Source: Parafrankia irregularis
GTDB taxonomy: Bacteria; Actinomycetota; Actinomycetes; Frankiales; Frankiaceae
DNA length: 57,975 nucleotides
NCBI RefSeq assembly: GCF_001536285.1
Contig: NZ_FAOZ01000043.1
Location: 1-57,975, forward strand
Direction: 5' to 3'
The notes beneath the pieces are model-generated. The model saw only the letters and a program-made list of their open reading frames with translations. It had not been told where the DNA came from and made no database searches. Below, piece by piece: positions 33,782 to 41,505 of this stretch. Numbering within the stretch: the stretch's first letter is position 1; each line of letters opens with the position of its first letter. The translations under genes were made by a program, and so were the position numbers.

Positions 33782-34008
33782 GGCGCCGTGGGCAGCAGGT
33801 CGTCGAAGTCGCCGTCTTTCGCCGCCTGCACGAAGTTGGCGAGCGCGGCCGGTGAGCTGCGCAGCGCCGGGCCGAGACCAGAGCGGATCAGGACGCGGGT
33901 GCCGTCGACTGCCACCTCGAGGACGTCGGAGGCCGGGTGCGCGGGGTGGGAGGGCCGCCGCCACTCCAGCGTGGAGAGAACCGGGGTGTTGGTGAGGGAT
34001 CGGGACAC
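33778..34008 (-). CDS. DUF397 domain protein
   Basis: 76-aa protein of the DUF397 family, small partners of XRE regulators in actinomycetes. It has LEWRRPSHPAHPASDVLEVA, GTRVLIRSGLGPALRSSPAA and ANFVQAAKDGDFDDL, matching the usual W+SS...CVEVA...V+VRDS...FT...W..FL..V+.GEF pattern in relaxed form. The GTG at 34008 follows AAGGA. Its stop overlaps the methyltransferase start, so it is translated with it. Its exact function is unknown. Confidence 0.7.
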   Translation of the reverse strand: MSRSLTNTPVLSTLEWRRPSHPAHPASDVLEVAVDGTRVLIRSGLGPALRSSPAALANFVQAAKDGDFDDLLPTAP

Positions 34009-34099
34009 GGTTTCCTTCGCTCAGGCGGGTGAGGGGACGGCCGGCCTCGCGCCGCGCGGGACAGCGTGGGCCTGGCCGGATGGTGGGAGGTGAGGGGTG

Positions 34100-34948
34100 T
34101 TATCGGGGCAGGGCCCGACGGACGGCGGTGAGGCGCATCACCGGCAAGGTGATGCGCACACCGCTGTGCTCCGCGCCCCGGACGAGGGCCTGTTCGTACC
34201 TGCCGACGAGCCGCTGGTCTGTGATCGTGCTTCTCATCAGCTGTGCCGTGGACGGGCCACCGGGTGTGACAGGGCGGGAGAGGTAGGCCTTCACCGCGTC
34301 GACTTCCCGGAGATCCACATGGACCCAGTCGCAGCGGGGAAGCCCGGCGTCCAGGCCTGTCAGCTGGCCCGCGAGGACGAGTCCGCGTTCGCTGAGGCGG
34401 CGCGCGGCGCGTAGCGCGGGGGTCGCGTTCCCGACGGCGGTGTGGACGAGATCGACCTCGGACGGGTCGATGCCCTGCCAGTCGAGCTCCACCCGTTGTT
34501 CGGCGTGCAGCGGCTCGCGGATCGACAGGCGCCCGCCCACCTCGAGGACCCGCGCGGCCTCGGCCATCAGGCCGCGCAGCGGCGCGCGGTAGGCGAACAC
34601 CCGGTTGGCGACGACGACCTGCGCCGACGCGGATGGCAGGTCCAGGGTGAACGGGTCCGTACCGATCCAGCGGACAGTGCCTGCGCCGGGCATCGGCCTC
34701 GCCTGCCGGATCACGGGCACCCGCGGGGTGACGGTCGACACGGTGCCCTCGGGGCCGACGCGTCGCAGCGCCTCCAAGGTGAGCAGCGCGGTCTCGTCGC
34801 CGAGGTTGACGACATGCTCACCGGGCCTGATGCCGGCGTCGTCGAGGATCTGGGCGCATTCGACCTGCGCGCGGCGCTGGTCGACCGACGTCGTTCCCGC
34901 GGCCCAGCCGGGCGTGGGCCACGCCTGCGCCGGCTCCGTCATACGCAT
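34100..34948 (-). CDS. Class I SAM-dependent methyltransferase
   Basis: 282-aa protein. ILDDAGIRPGEHVVNLGDET is a modified motif I (N-L-G-D-E in place of D-x-G-x-G), then EGTVSTVTPRVPVIRQARPM, VVVANRVFAYRAPLRGLMAE (motif IV region) and LEVGGRLSIREPLHAEQRVE (LxxGGR..IxEP motif). The altered motif I may weaken SAM binding. The ATG at 34948 follows GGGAGG by 9 bases; a second ATG lies two codons in. It heads the three-gene methyltransferase/DUF397 set and is divergent from the HAD gene at 35181. Substrate unknown. Confidence 0.75.
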   Translation of the reverse strand: MRMTEPAQAWPTPGWAAGTTSVDQRRAQVECAQILDDAGIRPGEHVVNLGDETALLTLEALRRVGPEGTVSTVTPRVPVIRQARPMPGAGTVRWIGTDPFTLDLPSASAQVVVANRVFAYRAPLRGLMAEAARVLEVGGRLSIREPLHAEQRVELDWQGIDPSEVDLVHTAVGNATPALRAARRLSERGLVLAGQLTGLDAGLPRCDWVHVDLREVDAVKAYLSRPVTPGGPSTAQLMRSTITDQRLVGRYEQALVRGAEHSGVRITLPVMRLTAVRRALPR

Positions 34949-35180
34949 CGCATCCGCCCTCCCGAACGTGATCGCCTTGGCCGGGCGGAGCGGCTGGGAT
35001 ATCCGGGCTTGCGGGCCCGCCCGTTCTCCGGCCTGTCCAGGAAACCCGGCCCCCGGTGCGGGCGGTACCGTCCACTCTCCGTCCAACCGCGACCGGTCGA
35101 CGACGGAAGGTGGCGGCCTTCGGTAGTTTCCCCCGAAACGTTGCGACCATTCCCTGTTCGACCAGCCTGGAGGGCACCGC

Positions 35181-35837
35181 GTGCCGATCGGATCAGTGTT
35201 CTTCGACGTCGGGGAGACGATCGTGGACGAGTCCCGGGAGTACGGGACGTGGGCGGACTGGCTGGGGGTGCCGCGGCACACGTTCTCCGCCGTGTTCGGC
35301 GCGGTGATCGCCCGCGGGTTGGACTACCGGCTGGTGTTCCAGGTGTTCCGGCCCGGGTTCGACCTCCAGGTGGAACGGGAACGGCGCGCGGCGGCCGGGC
35401 GGCCGGAGTCGTTCGGTGAGGACGACCTGTACGCCGACGCCCGGCCCTGCCTGGCGGCGCTACGCGCCGACGGCCTGCGGGTCGGGCTGGCGGGTAACCA
35501 GACCGCCCGCGCCGAAACCCTCCTGCGGGCGTTGGACCTGCCCGTCGACGTGATCGGCACCTCGGACGGCTGGGGTGTGGAGAAACCCGCGGCGGGCTTC
35601 TTCCAGCGCCTGATCGCCGAGGCGGGCTGCCCGGCCGGGGAGATCCTGTACGTCGGGGACCGGCTCGACAACGACATCCGCCCCGCGCAGGCCGCCGGTT
35701 TGGCGACCGCGCTGGTGCGCCGGGGCCCGTGGGGCCACATCCTCACCGAGCCGGCCGTTGCCGACGGCTGCCTGTTCCACCTCGACTCGCTGGTCGACCT
35801 CCCCGATCTGGTGCGCGCCCACAACGCGGCGCGCTGA
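35181..35837 (+). CDS. HAD family hydrolase
   Basis: 218-aa HAD phosphatase. Motif I is VFFDVGETIVDE (DxGET form), motif II is GLAGNQTARAE, motif III is the VEKPAAGFF lysine and motif IV is ILYVGDRLDNDIRPAQAAGL. A helical cap sits between motifs I and II (YGTWADWLGVPRHTFSAVFG). The GTG at 35181 follows GGAGGG. It is the D-x-G-E-T type seen in actinobacterial neighbours of methyltransferases. It likely removes phosphate from a small metabolite. Its stop is 17 bp from the stop of the convergent XRE gene. Confidence 0.87.
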   Translation: MPIGSVFFDVGETIVDESREYGTWADWLGVPRHTFSAVFGAVIARGLDYRLVFQVFRPGFDLQVERERRAAAGRPESFGEDDLYADARPCLAALRADGLRVGLAGNQTARAETLLRALDLPVDVIGTSDGWGVEKPAAGFFQRLIAEAGCPAGEILYVGDRLDNDIRPAQAAGLATALVRRGPWGHILTEPAVADGCLFHLDSLVDLPDLVRAHNAAR

Positions 35838-35854
35838 CACCCCCCGGGGTGAGG

Positions 35855-37150
35855 TCAGGGTGCCGGTGACAGCGCTCGGATCCGCCCGTCGAGGTGCCGG
35901 CCGTGCGCGCTGTCTCCCAGCAGGGGCCGCAGCGCGCGGACACGGTCCAGGCCGGTCGCGTACCAGTCGACGGTGAGCGCCTCGATCGCCTGGCCGAGGT
36001 AGTCCGCGACGCGGTCACCATCCCCGCCACAGGCGCCCGCGAGATCGGCCAGCACCACGATCCGCTGCTTGCCTCCCCGCGTCCCGAGCCCGCCGGCCGC
36101 CGCCGTGAGCCGGCGGGCGGCCTCCGCGTGATCGCCGGTGGTGAGGGCGGCGTAGCCGGCGAAGGAGTCCAGCCGGGCCGCGTCGTAGAAGTCGAACCAG
36201 GCCAGACCGCTGCCCCCGTCGGGTAGTGACGCTTCGGCGAGGTCGATCTGGTGACGGCTGGCCGCCGGGGCGCAGCTTCTGGCCTCGATCTCCGAGGACA
36301 CACCGTGCAACCATGAGCGGACGAGGGGATCGACGCCGTGCCAGCAGTGCTGCAACGCGGCGGTGATCAGGTTCCGCGCAGCGTCGGGATCCCGCCCCCA
36401 GCCGGGCACGAAGGCCATATGGCCCAGGACCGCGGCGGCGAACGCGTGGTCCCCGGCCTCCCTGCTGGCGGTGAGCGCGACCTCGTAGCACCGTGAGGCG
36501 ACGGCCGGCTGACCGAGATCGAAGAAGGCGAGGCGGCCGGTGAGCAACGCCGACTGGACCAGCCCGGCGGCGAGCGCCACGCGGTCCGCGCCACGGGCTC
36601 CGCGCACGAGCGCGACACCCAGATGGGTGTGCGCGTAGGACGCCTCGAACAACGGACCCGCGGGGCTGGTCCAGTAGAGCTCCCACTGCCCCTGGGCGAT
36701 CCTCGCGTAGGCGCCGGGTGCCACCTCGGACGACCCGGCCGGCGTAGCGCCGTCGGCCGGTGTCGCGGACAGAAGCGGGCTCAGCAGCGGCAGCGTTCCC
36801 GCTCCCAGCATCGCGCGCAGGACCGCGGCGCGGTCCCAGTACTCGCTGGCCATGCCGTCCTCCCGTCTCCTCGACGTGTCAGGGCGCATCCTGAGCTCCT
36901 CCTCTGTCAGGAGGCCGAGCTCGCTCGCGGGTTTCCCGAACAGGGTCACCAGGTGCTTGCGGTACCGAGGTTCGGGACGGCGCTCACCGGTCTCCCAGCG
37001 GCGGACCGTGTTGGCCGACAGACCGGTGTAGGTCTCACCGGCCCGGTCCATCTCCGCGCCGACGCGGCGGGCGACCTCGTCCTGCGACCAGCCACGCTCG
37101 AGCCGTTCCCAGGCCAGGTTCCGGTTCGGAGGATGACGGTGACCTGCCAC
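35855..37150 (-). CDS. XRE family transcriptional regulator with TPR domain
   Basis: 431-aa regulator. The N-terminal XRE helix-turn-helix is plain: LAWERLERGWSQDEVARRVG, then YTGLSANTVRRWETGERRPE and RYRKHLVTLFGKPASELGL (residues about 12-78). A long TPR-like region follows (for example LPDGGSGLAWFDFYDAARLD and AGYAALTTGDHAEAARRLTA). It is typical of the actinobacterial regulators that accompany DUF397 proteins. The start ATG at 37150 is the only good one. Its neighbours are the HAD gene (convergent) and, 374 bp upstream, the end of the integrase gene. Targets unknown. Confidence 0.88.
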   Translation of the reverse strand: MAGHRHPPNRNLAWERLERGWSQDEVARRVGAEMDRAGETYTGLSANTVRRWETGERRPEPRYRKHLVTLFGKPASELGLLTEEELRMRPDTSRRREDGMASEYWDRAAVLRAMLGAGTLPLLSPLLSATPADGATPAGSSEVAPGAYARIAQGQWELYWTSPAGPLFEASYAHTHLGVALVRGARGADRVALAAGLVQSALLTGRLAFFDLGQPAVASRCYEVALTASREAGDHAFAAAVLGHMAFVPGWGRDPDAARNLITAALQHCWHGVDPLVRSWLHGVSSEIEARSCAPAASRHQIDLAEASLPDGGSGLAWFDFYDAARLDSFAGYAALTTGDHAEAARRLTAAAGGLGTRGGKQRIVVLADLAGACGGDGDRVADYLGQAIEALTVDWYATGLDRVRALRPLLGDSAHGRHLDGRIRALSPAP

Positions 37151-37524
37151 TGCCCACCTCCCACAGATCGTCCGGCAGGAGCCGTCGACGGCACGACGCT
37201 AGCCGACCTGCTACCTTCCGTCATCATCCGGTCGCCAGTGGACGGGCTGTGGACGGCACCGGCCCACGCCGGCGACCGCGCCTGCTGGCCGGCGGGGCCG
37301 GACGATCGGGAACCGGACGAACGGACCCGGAACCTGACCCGCACCCCCGACCATCAGGCCGACCCGCGACGACGTACTGGCGGGGTCGTGGCCACCGCCG
37401 AACGGGGGTCGCGGTGGCGCCGCAGGACGCCGGGTCGGGTTGCCGCGCGCCGATCACGCCCGTGCTGGGTCCGGCGGAGCCGCCGCCGGGGAACCGGTCC
37501 CGCGTTCGCGTCGTGCGCGGTCCT
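37151..37524. other. Intergenic region at the left edge of the conjugative element
   Basis: 374 bp without a gene or tRNA. It should contain the attachment site if the integrase acts next to its own gene; I see no tRNA and no repeat of the tRNA-Thr 3' end. Presumed promoter of the XRE gene at its left end. Confidence 0.4.
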
Positions 37525-37585
37525 GCCAGGCAGAAGGGAGGGCCCGGACACCGTCACGGTGTCCGGGCCCTCCCTTCTGCCTGGC
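37525..37585. repeat. 30-bp-arm perfect palindrome at the integrase stop
   Basis: Arms 37525-37554 and 37556-37585 are exact complements around a single C; the left arm begins GCCAGGCAGAAGGGAGGGCC. It touches the integrase TAG. It could be a terminator for the minus-strand integrase transcript, but 30 perfect pairs with almost no loop would also suit a recombination or binding site, or a rare cruciform. Confidence 0.85.
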
Positions 37586-39075
37586 TATTCCTTGATGGTG
37601 CGGGCGCTTTTCTGGCGGGGGATGAGACGGGCGACGCCTTCGGCTATCTCGCGGGCGAGTTCGGGGAGGATATGGGCGTAGGTGTCCGCGGTGATGGCGA
37701 TGCTGGCGTGTCCGAGGAGTTCCTGGACGGCTTTGATATCGGCGCCGGCCGCGAGGGCGAGGGTCGCCGCTCCGTGCCGCAGATCGTGCAGGCGGATCGG
37801 AGGTAGGCCGGCGGCGGCGACGAGCTCCTTGAAATGCTTGGTGACCTCATCGGGAATGAGCGGAGAGCCGTTGGGTTCGGTGAAGACGAGACCGTTGTCG
37901 GCCCAGTGCGCGCCGTGGGAGAGACGGTGGGCGTTCTGGCGGGCACGGCGGTGACGGAGAACCGTGACGGTGTCGGCGTCGAGGGAGATCTGCCGGTCTC
38001 CGGCATCGGATTTCGGGGCGCCCATCTCGGTGTCCGCCCCGTACTGGGTGATCTGCCAGCGGACGGTGAGGCTGCCCTCGTCGAGATCGAGATCGGTCCA
38101 GTGGACACCGCAGGCCTCTCCACGGCGCAGACCACGGTGGGCGATGAGGTGATACAGCTCGTAGTACCGGTCGTTCCGTGCTTCCGCGAGGTCGAGGAAA
38201 GCACCGGTCTGGGCCGGGGTCCACACCATCACCGGTGAGGGAACCTCGCCGGTGGCGCGCCAGCGGGCGACACGTTCCTTCGTCCACAGCAACGCCTTGG
38301 GTCGCTTCCCGGAAGGGAGCTCGACCCACGCCGCCGGGTTGAACGTGATCAGACCGATGCGGATGCCGTGGTTGAGCGCCGCGCGCAGCGTGGCCCGGAT
38401 CCGCTGTTTGTAGGCGTCGCTGGTGACTTTCTGCCCCTTGAACATCTCCCGACGCTCGGGGTCCTTCCCGGCGCGGATCCGCCGGATCGTCTCGTTACGG
38501 ATGTCGATCCGGTCGAACATGTCATCGAGATGGCCGATCGTGAGCTGATCGAGCCGGATGTCCCCGATGAACGGCACCAGGTGCATGCGGATCGATACCT
38601 CGTACCCTTCGCGGGTGGACCGTCGGATCGTGCGACGTCCCGCCAGCCAGGTGTATAGCCATTCCCCGACAGTGATCTGCGGGTTGAGGTCGGCACGGCG
38701 CCGGTACCTTTCCTTGACCACGGCGGGATCCGGCAGCGGATCCCCGGCTTTGATCGCGTCGAGGATGAGGTCCCGGATCTGGCCGACGCCGTGGCTGTCG
38801 CTCCCGGGAATGGCCACGAGATCCTGGATATTCCTGATCTCGTCGCTGGCCGCGTCGTGCGAAGGAAGACCAGACCGGCGCGCTTCCTGCCGGCGGCCGT
38901 CGGCGCTCGGAGGAAGGTCCACGCGGTAGTGCCAGGTCCCGTGATGGGAACTCCAGATACCGTTCCTCCTGCGGAGCTTCGGGCAGCTGTTTCCCAGCTG
39001 CCGGCGGGTTTCCGGGTCGCGGCATCCGCACCGCTTGAAGATCGATCCGTTCGGGTTAGCCATGGGACTCGTCAC
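37585..39075 (-). CDS. Tyrosine site-specific integrase of the conjugative element
   Basis: 496-aa phage-type integrase. The N-terminal region has a KRCGC...SCPKL cysteine cluster (residues 15-34), common in actinobacterial element integrases. A core-binding domain (ITVGEWLYTWLAGRRTIRRS) follows, then the catalytic domain with HRGLRRGEACG (catalytic Arg around 317), HDLRHGAATL (His430, Arg433), LGHASIAIT (His456) and DTYAHI (Tyr466), all present. The GTG at 39075 has GGAG nearby; an ATG lies four codons on. It inserts and excises the element, with the small excisionase gene 105 bp upstream on the same strand. It ends inside a 30-bp-arm palindrome. Confidence 0.93.
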   Translation of the reverse strand: MTSPMANPNGSIFKRCGCRDPETRRQLGNSCPKLRRRNGIWSSHHGTWHYRVDLPPSADGRRQEARRSGLPSHDAASDEIRNIQDLVAIPGSDSHGVGQIRDLILDAIKAGDPLPDPAVVKERYRRRADLNPQITVGEWLYTWLAGRRTIRRSTREGYEVSIRMHLVPFIGDIRLDQLTIGHLDDMFDRIDIRNETIRRIRAGKDPERREMFKGQKVTSDAYKQRIRATLRAALNHGIRIGLITFNPAAWVELPSGKRPKALLWTKERVARWRATGEVPSPVMVWTPAQTGAFLDLAEARNDRYYELYHLIAHRGLRRGEACGVHWTDLDLDEGSLTVRWQITQYGADTEMGAPKSDAGDRQISLDADTVTVLRHRRARQNAHRLSHGAHWADNGLVFTEPNGSPLIPDEVTKHFKELVAAAGLPPIRLHDLRHGAATLALAAGADIKAVQELLGHASIAITADTYAHILPELAREIAEGVARLIPRQKSARTIKE

Positions 39076-39180
39076 GGGCGCTCCAGTAGCAGGCGAAGAA
39101 TGTGGTGGGCCCGGCCGGTCGGATAATCGAATACGCCGCCCGGGAACGCATTCGATTCAGCCCGGTCGTTTCGTTTCCTG

Positions 39181-39402
39181 TCAAGCGGATTCCCCATTTT
39201 CTTTGTGAATCCCGAGAAGGTGTTTGAGGGGTGCGGTGGGTACCTGGTAGCGGCCTTTGATGCGGAGTACGGGGACGGGGAACTCGTCGCGGGCGGCGAG
39301 TTCGTAGGCCTTCGTCCGGCCGATACCGAGGATTTCACCGGCGGTGACAATGCCGACTCGTGCCCCGAGCTGATCTATTTCTTTTTCAGTCCACGTCTTC
39401 AC
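39181..39402 (-). CDS. Excisionase-type helix-turn-helix protein
   Basis: 73-aa DNA-binding protein of the AlpA/Xis type. IVTAGEILGIGRTKAYELAA followed by FPVPVLRIKGRYQVPTAPLK and HLLGI is the MerR-like winged helix found in recombination directionality factors. The GTG at 39402 follows GAGGAG, giving a typical length; the open frame further upstream is not needed. Located just upstream of the integrase gene, same strand, so int and xis are probably co-transcribed. It should steer the integrase toward excision and may bind near the palindrome or attachment site. Confidence 0.85.
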   Translation of the reverse strand: MKTWTEKEIDQLGARVGIVTAGEILGIGRTKAYELAARDEFPVPVLRIKGRYQVPTAPLKHLLGIHKENGESA

Positions 39403-39513
39403 TCGACTCCTCGCGAGGACGGGTGCGGTTCTCCTCTGGGGGCGGGCGAGCCTCGGCGCTGCTTCCCGAAAGGGCTCCCCGAGAGGCACGGGAAAGGGCC
39501 GGGGGCGTCCGCC

Positions 39514-39537
39514 GGGCGGGCGGGCGGGCGGGCGGGC
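39514..39537 (+). repeat. (GGGC)6 tandem repeat
   Basis: Six GGGC units in a row within an even longer G-rich stretch, about 112 bp upstream of the excisionase start (which is on the minus strand). It could form a G-quadruplex or be a slippage-prone tract affecting xis/int expression. Confidence 0.8.
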
Positions 39538-39598
39538 GGCGCGGCGGTGCCGGCGCGGACCGTCGCGCGCCGGGGCGGGCGCCCCCGGGTCCGAAGAT

Positions 39599-39680
39599 GA
39601 TCTGACGGTGATCTGACTGTTATTGCGTGTGCAACTTGTGTCAGATCACCGTCAGATCACTGTCAGATCACCGTCAGGTC
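39599..39680. repeat. 11-bp repeat array A (GTCAGATCACC)
   Basis: On the right are three direct copies (39640-39650, 39651-39661, 39662-39672) plus a degenerate fourth (39673-39683), exactly 11 bp apart. On the left are inverted copies at 39599-39606 (partial) and 39607-39617. A 22-base AT-richer core, TGTTATTGCGTGTGCAACTT plus two bases, separates them. It lies between the excisionase gene and the methyltransferase gene end, so it can affect the xis/int promoter. The unit contains GATC. Confidence 0.88.
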
Positions 39681-39705
39681 CTGTTTATGCAGGTCAGAGC
39701 TGGTG

Positions 39706-40572
39706 TCAGGTCTGCTGGTCGGGTATCGGCCGGGTGGTGAAAAGCAGGATGTCCTCGTGGGCGGTGACGTGGAGGGGGGTGCCGGCGGCGTGGGCGGTGC
39801 GGGCGTTGTGGAGGGCGAAGAACGTCGTGCGGGACACCAGACGGCCTTGGCGCAGACCGGCGAGGAGCGCCGCGGCGCGGGCGACGCGGACGAGCCCGAC
39901 CTGCTGGGCGCTGTGCAGGATCGCGCCGGGAAGGTCGACGAGCTCGCCGTCCTGGCGGTACGGACGCACCGCGACCGCGACGATTCCACCGGGGCGGAGA
40001 AGGGCCGCGGCGCCGGTGAGAATCTCGGTGAATCCGGCCAGGAGATCGGTGAGGTCGGTGTTGGCGAGGTTTCCCCTGCCGGTGCTGTAGGTGTAGTCCC
40101 GTTTCCGGACCCCGTTCTCACGGTCCGCCTCGACAGTGCCGTGGGTCGCTTTCCCATAGGGCGGCGAGGTGAGCACCAGCGCGGCCTTTCCCCGCGCGGC
40201 CTCGGGGGCGAGGTCGGGGAGCTGGCGGGAGTCTCCGGTGAGGAGCCGGATGGTCCCGGTGGCGCCCTGGGTGAGCGCGAGGGTGGCGTTGGCGCGACCG
40301 ATGACGGCCCAGCGGGACTCGTATTCGATCCCGAGGGCGTTCCGTCCGAGGTGGGCGGCCTCCACCAGTGTGGTGCCGATACCGCACATGGGGTCGACGA
40401 TAAGATCACCGGGCTCGGTGAAGGCGTCGATGATGTGCCGGGCGAGAGCGGGCAGCATCCGGGCGGGATGCGCCAGGGATTCGGGCACGTATCGGTTCAG
40501 CCGCTGGAAACGGGGATGGGTCTGCGATACCGCCCAGACGGTGAGCGGGACGGGGATATGGCGGTCAGCCAC
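39706..40572 (-). CDS. DNA-methyltransferase-like (TSPPYG type) protein
   Basis: 288-aa SAM-dependent methyltransferase with amino-methylase motifs. FTEPGDLIVDPMCGIGTTLV (motif I, DPMCGIGTT) precedes the LVLTSPPYGKATHG motif IV, the SPPY tetrad of N6-adenine or N4-cytosine DNA methylases and also seen in TRM11-like enzymes. The order is I before IV, with a C-terminal ALLRPGGIVAVAVRPYRQDG. A GTG at 40572 or 40578 overlaps the stop of the upstream partner gene. No recognised target-recognition domain, so DNA versus RNA target is undecided. Its position between two GATC-containing repeat arrays makes a DNA target attractive. Confidence 0.78.
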   Translation of the reverse strand: MADRHIPVPLTVWAVSQTHPRFQRLNRYVPESLAHPARMLPALARHIIDAFTEPGDLIVDPMCGIGTTLVEAAHLGRNALGIEYESRWAVIGRANATLALTQGATGTIRLLTGDSRQLPDLAPEAARGKAALVLTSPPYGKATHGTVEADRENGVRKRDYTYSTGRGNLANTDLTDLLAGFTEILTGAAALLRPGGIVAVAVRPYRQDGELVDLPGAILHSAQQVGLVRVARAAALLAGLRQGRLVSRTTFFALHNARTAHAAGTPLHVTAHEDILLFTTRPIPDQQT

Positions 40573-41167
40573 GCGCACCACCACCGGGCTTGGCGAACAC
40601 GGCCAGATCGGTGTGGACCGGATGCAGGGGCCCGTGATCGGACGGGATGTCCGCCGGGGGGTGAAGGCCGTCGTCCTGGATGGGACTGGTGAGGATGATG
40701 ATGTGCTGGAGGTAGCGCAGCCCGGCTGCACGGGCTGCGGTGATGGTGTCCGCGAGCGGATCGGCGGACCCGCCGGCAGGGGTGTGCACGGTGAGGCAAT
40801 ATCCCCCGGGTCGGAGCATGCGGGCGAGGGTGCTCAGGTCGGCGAGAAGTGTTTCCGGGCTGGCGGCGGGCGGGTGGTCGATGACGAGTCCCGCGTCGCC
40901 GTCCCAGTTTCTGGTGCTGCCGGGAATGGTGCCCTCCGGTGTGCGGCGGAGCGCGATGTAGCGGCGCCGAAGATAGTCAGCGGCCCCGGTGAGGATTCCC
41001 CTGTCGTCGAGGCTGATGACAAGGTCGCGCGTGTTGCTGAAGGTAGCGAGGGCGCGGGCGGCGGCCTCGGCGGGGAGAGCCCCGGAGATTTCCGGGGTGG
41101 CGGTGGGCCAGACGGTGAGCGGAATGATCCGCGGCTGTGTGGTTCGGCTGGGACGGGGCTGGGGCAT
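40565..41167 (-). CDS. Methyltransferase-like partner protein
   Basis: 200-aa protein, probably related to the following methyltransferase by duplication. Both have a PLTVW segment near the N-terminus (RIIPLTVWPTATPEISGALP here, IPVPLTVWAVSQTHPRFQRL there). The middle holds GLVIDHPPAA, where an SPPY motif would be expected but has become HPPAA. LARMLRPGGYCLTVHTPAGG (the LRPGG strand) and DLAVFAKPGG at the end follow. The catalytic tetrad is lost and motif I is missing, so it may be a specificity or regulatory subunit. The ATG at 41167 follows GGAGG, and the stop overlaps the next start. Divergent from the conjugation genes. Confidence 0.65.
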   Translation of the reverse strand: MPQPRPSRTTQPRIIPLTVWPTATPEISGALPAEAAARALATFSNTRDLVISLDDRGILTGAADYLRRRYIALRRTPEGTIPGSTRNWDGDAGLVIDHPPAASPETLLADLSTLARMLRPGGYCLTVHTPAGGSADPLADTITAARAAGLRYLQHIIILTSPIQDDGLHPPADIPSDHGPLHPVHTDLAVFAKPGGGARG

Positions 41168-41261
41168 TCGGTTCCTCCGCACGGGAATTCCGGCGCACGC
41201 CACCCTGGGAAGGGCGGCGGGCGGCGGGATGGGGTGTGTGGGGCCGAGTGTTTTCCAGACC

Positions 41262-41450
41262 GTCTGACGGTGATCTGACACAGATCTGACTCTGATCATC
41301 TGCGGGGTTCACGGCAGCGTTGTTGATCAGAGTCAGATCACCGTCAGATCAGTGTCAGATCACCGTCAGATCGCTTCCGGAGGCCTTTTCGCCCTGTCTG
41401 CCTGGGCGTGGACGAGTGTCAGATCAGTGTCAGATCACCGTCAGATGGGG
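41262..41450. repeat. 11-bp repeat array B (GTCAGATCACC)
   Basis: Three blocks in register with an 11-bp period. Inverted copies lie at 41262-41268 (partial), 41269-41279 and 41280-41290. Direct copies lie at 41332-41342, 41343-41353, 41354-41364 and 41365-41375. A third block has copies at 41418-41428, 41429-41439 and 41440-41450 (degenerate). It sits in the 41168-41505 gap between the divergent methyltransferase and conjugation transcripts. Every good copy contains AGATC. Same unit as array A, so one protein probably binds both. Confidence 0.9.
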
Positions 41451-41505
41451 TGTGGCGTCCTTGGGGCCGACCGAAACACAGGGCCTCACGGACGGGAGTC
41501 CATCC

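Noticed and set aside
32621-34008. Lanthipeptide or ATP-grasp RiPP cluster because of the PCMT-like methyltransferase
   Set aside because: No lanthionine synthetase, dehydratase, ATP-grasp maturase or precursor peptide is nearby. The small neighbour is a DUF397 protein, not a precursor.
41262-41450. CRISPR array
   Set aside because: The repeats are only 11 bp with no spacers between them and occur in both orientations; no cas genes are present.
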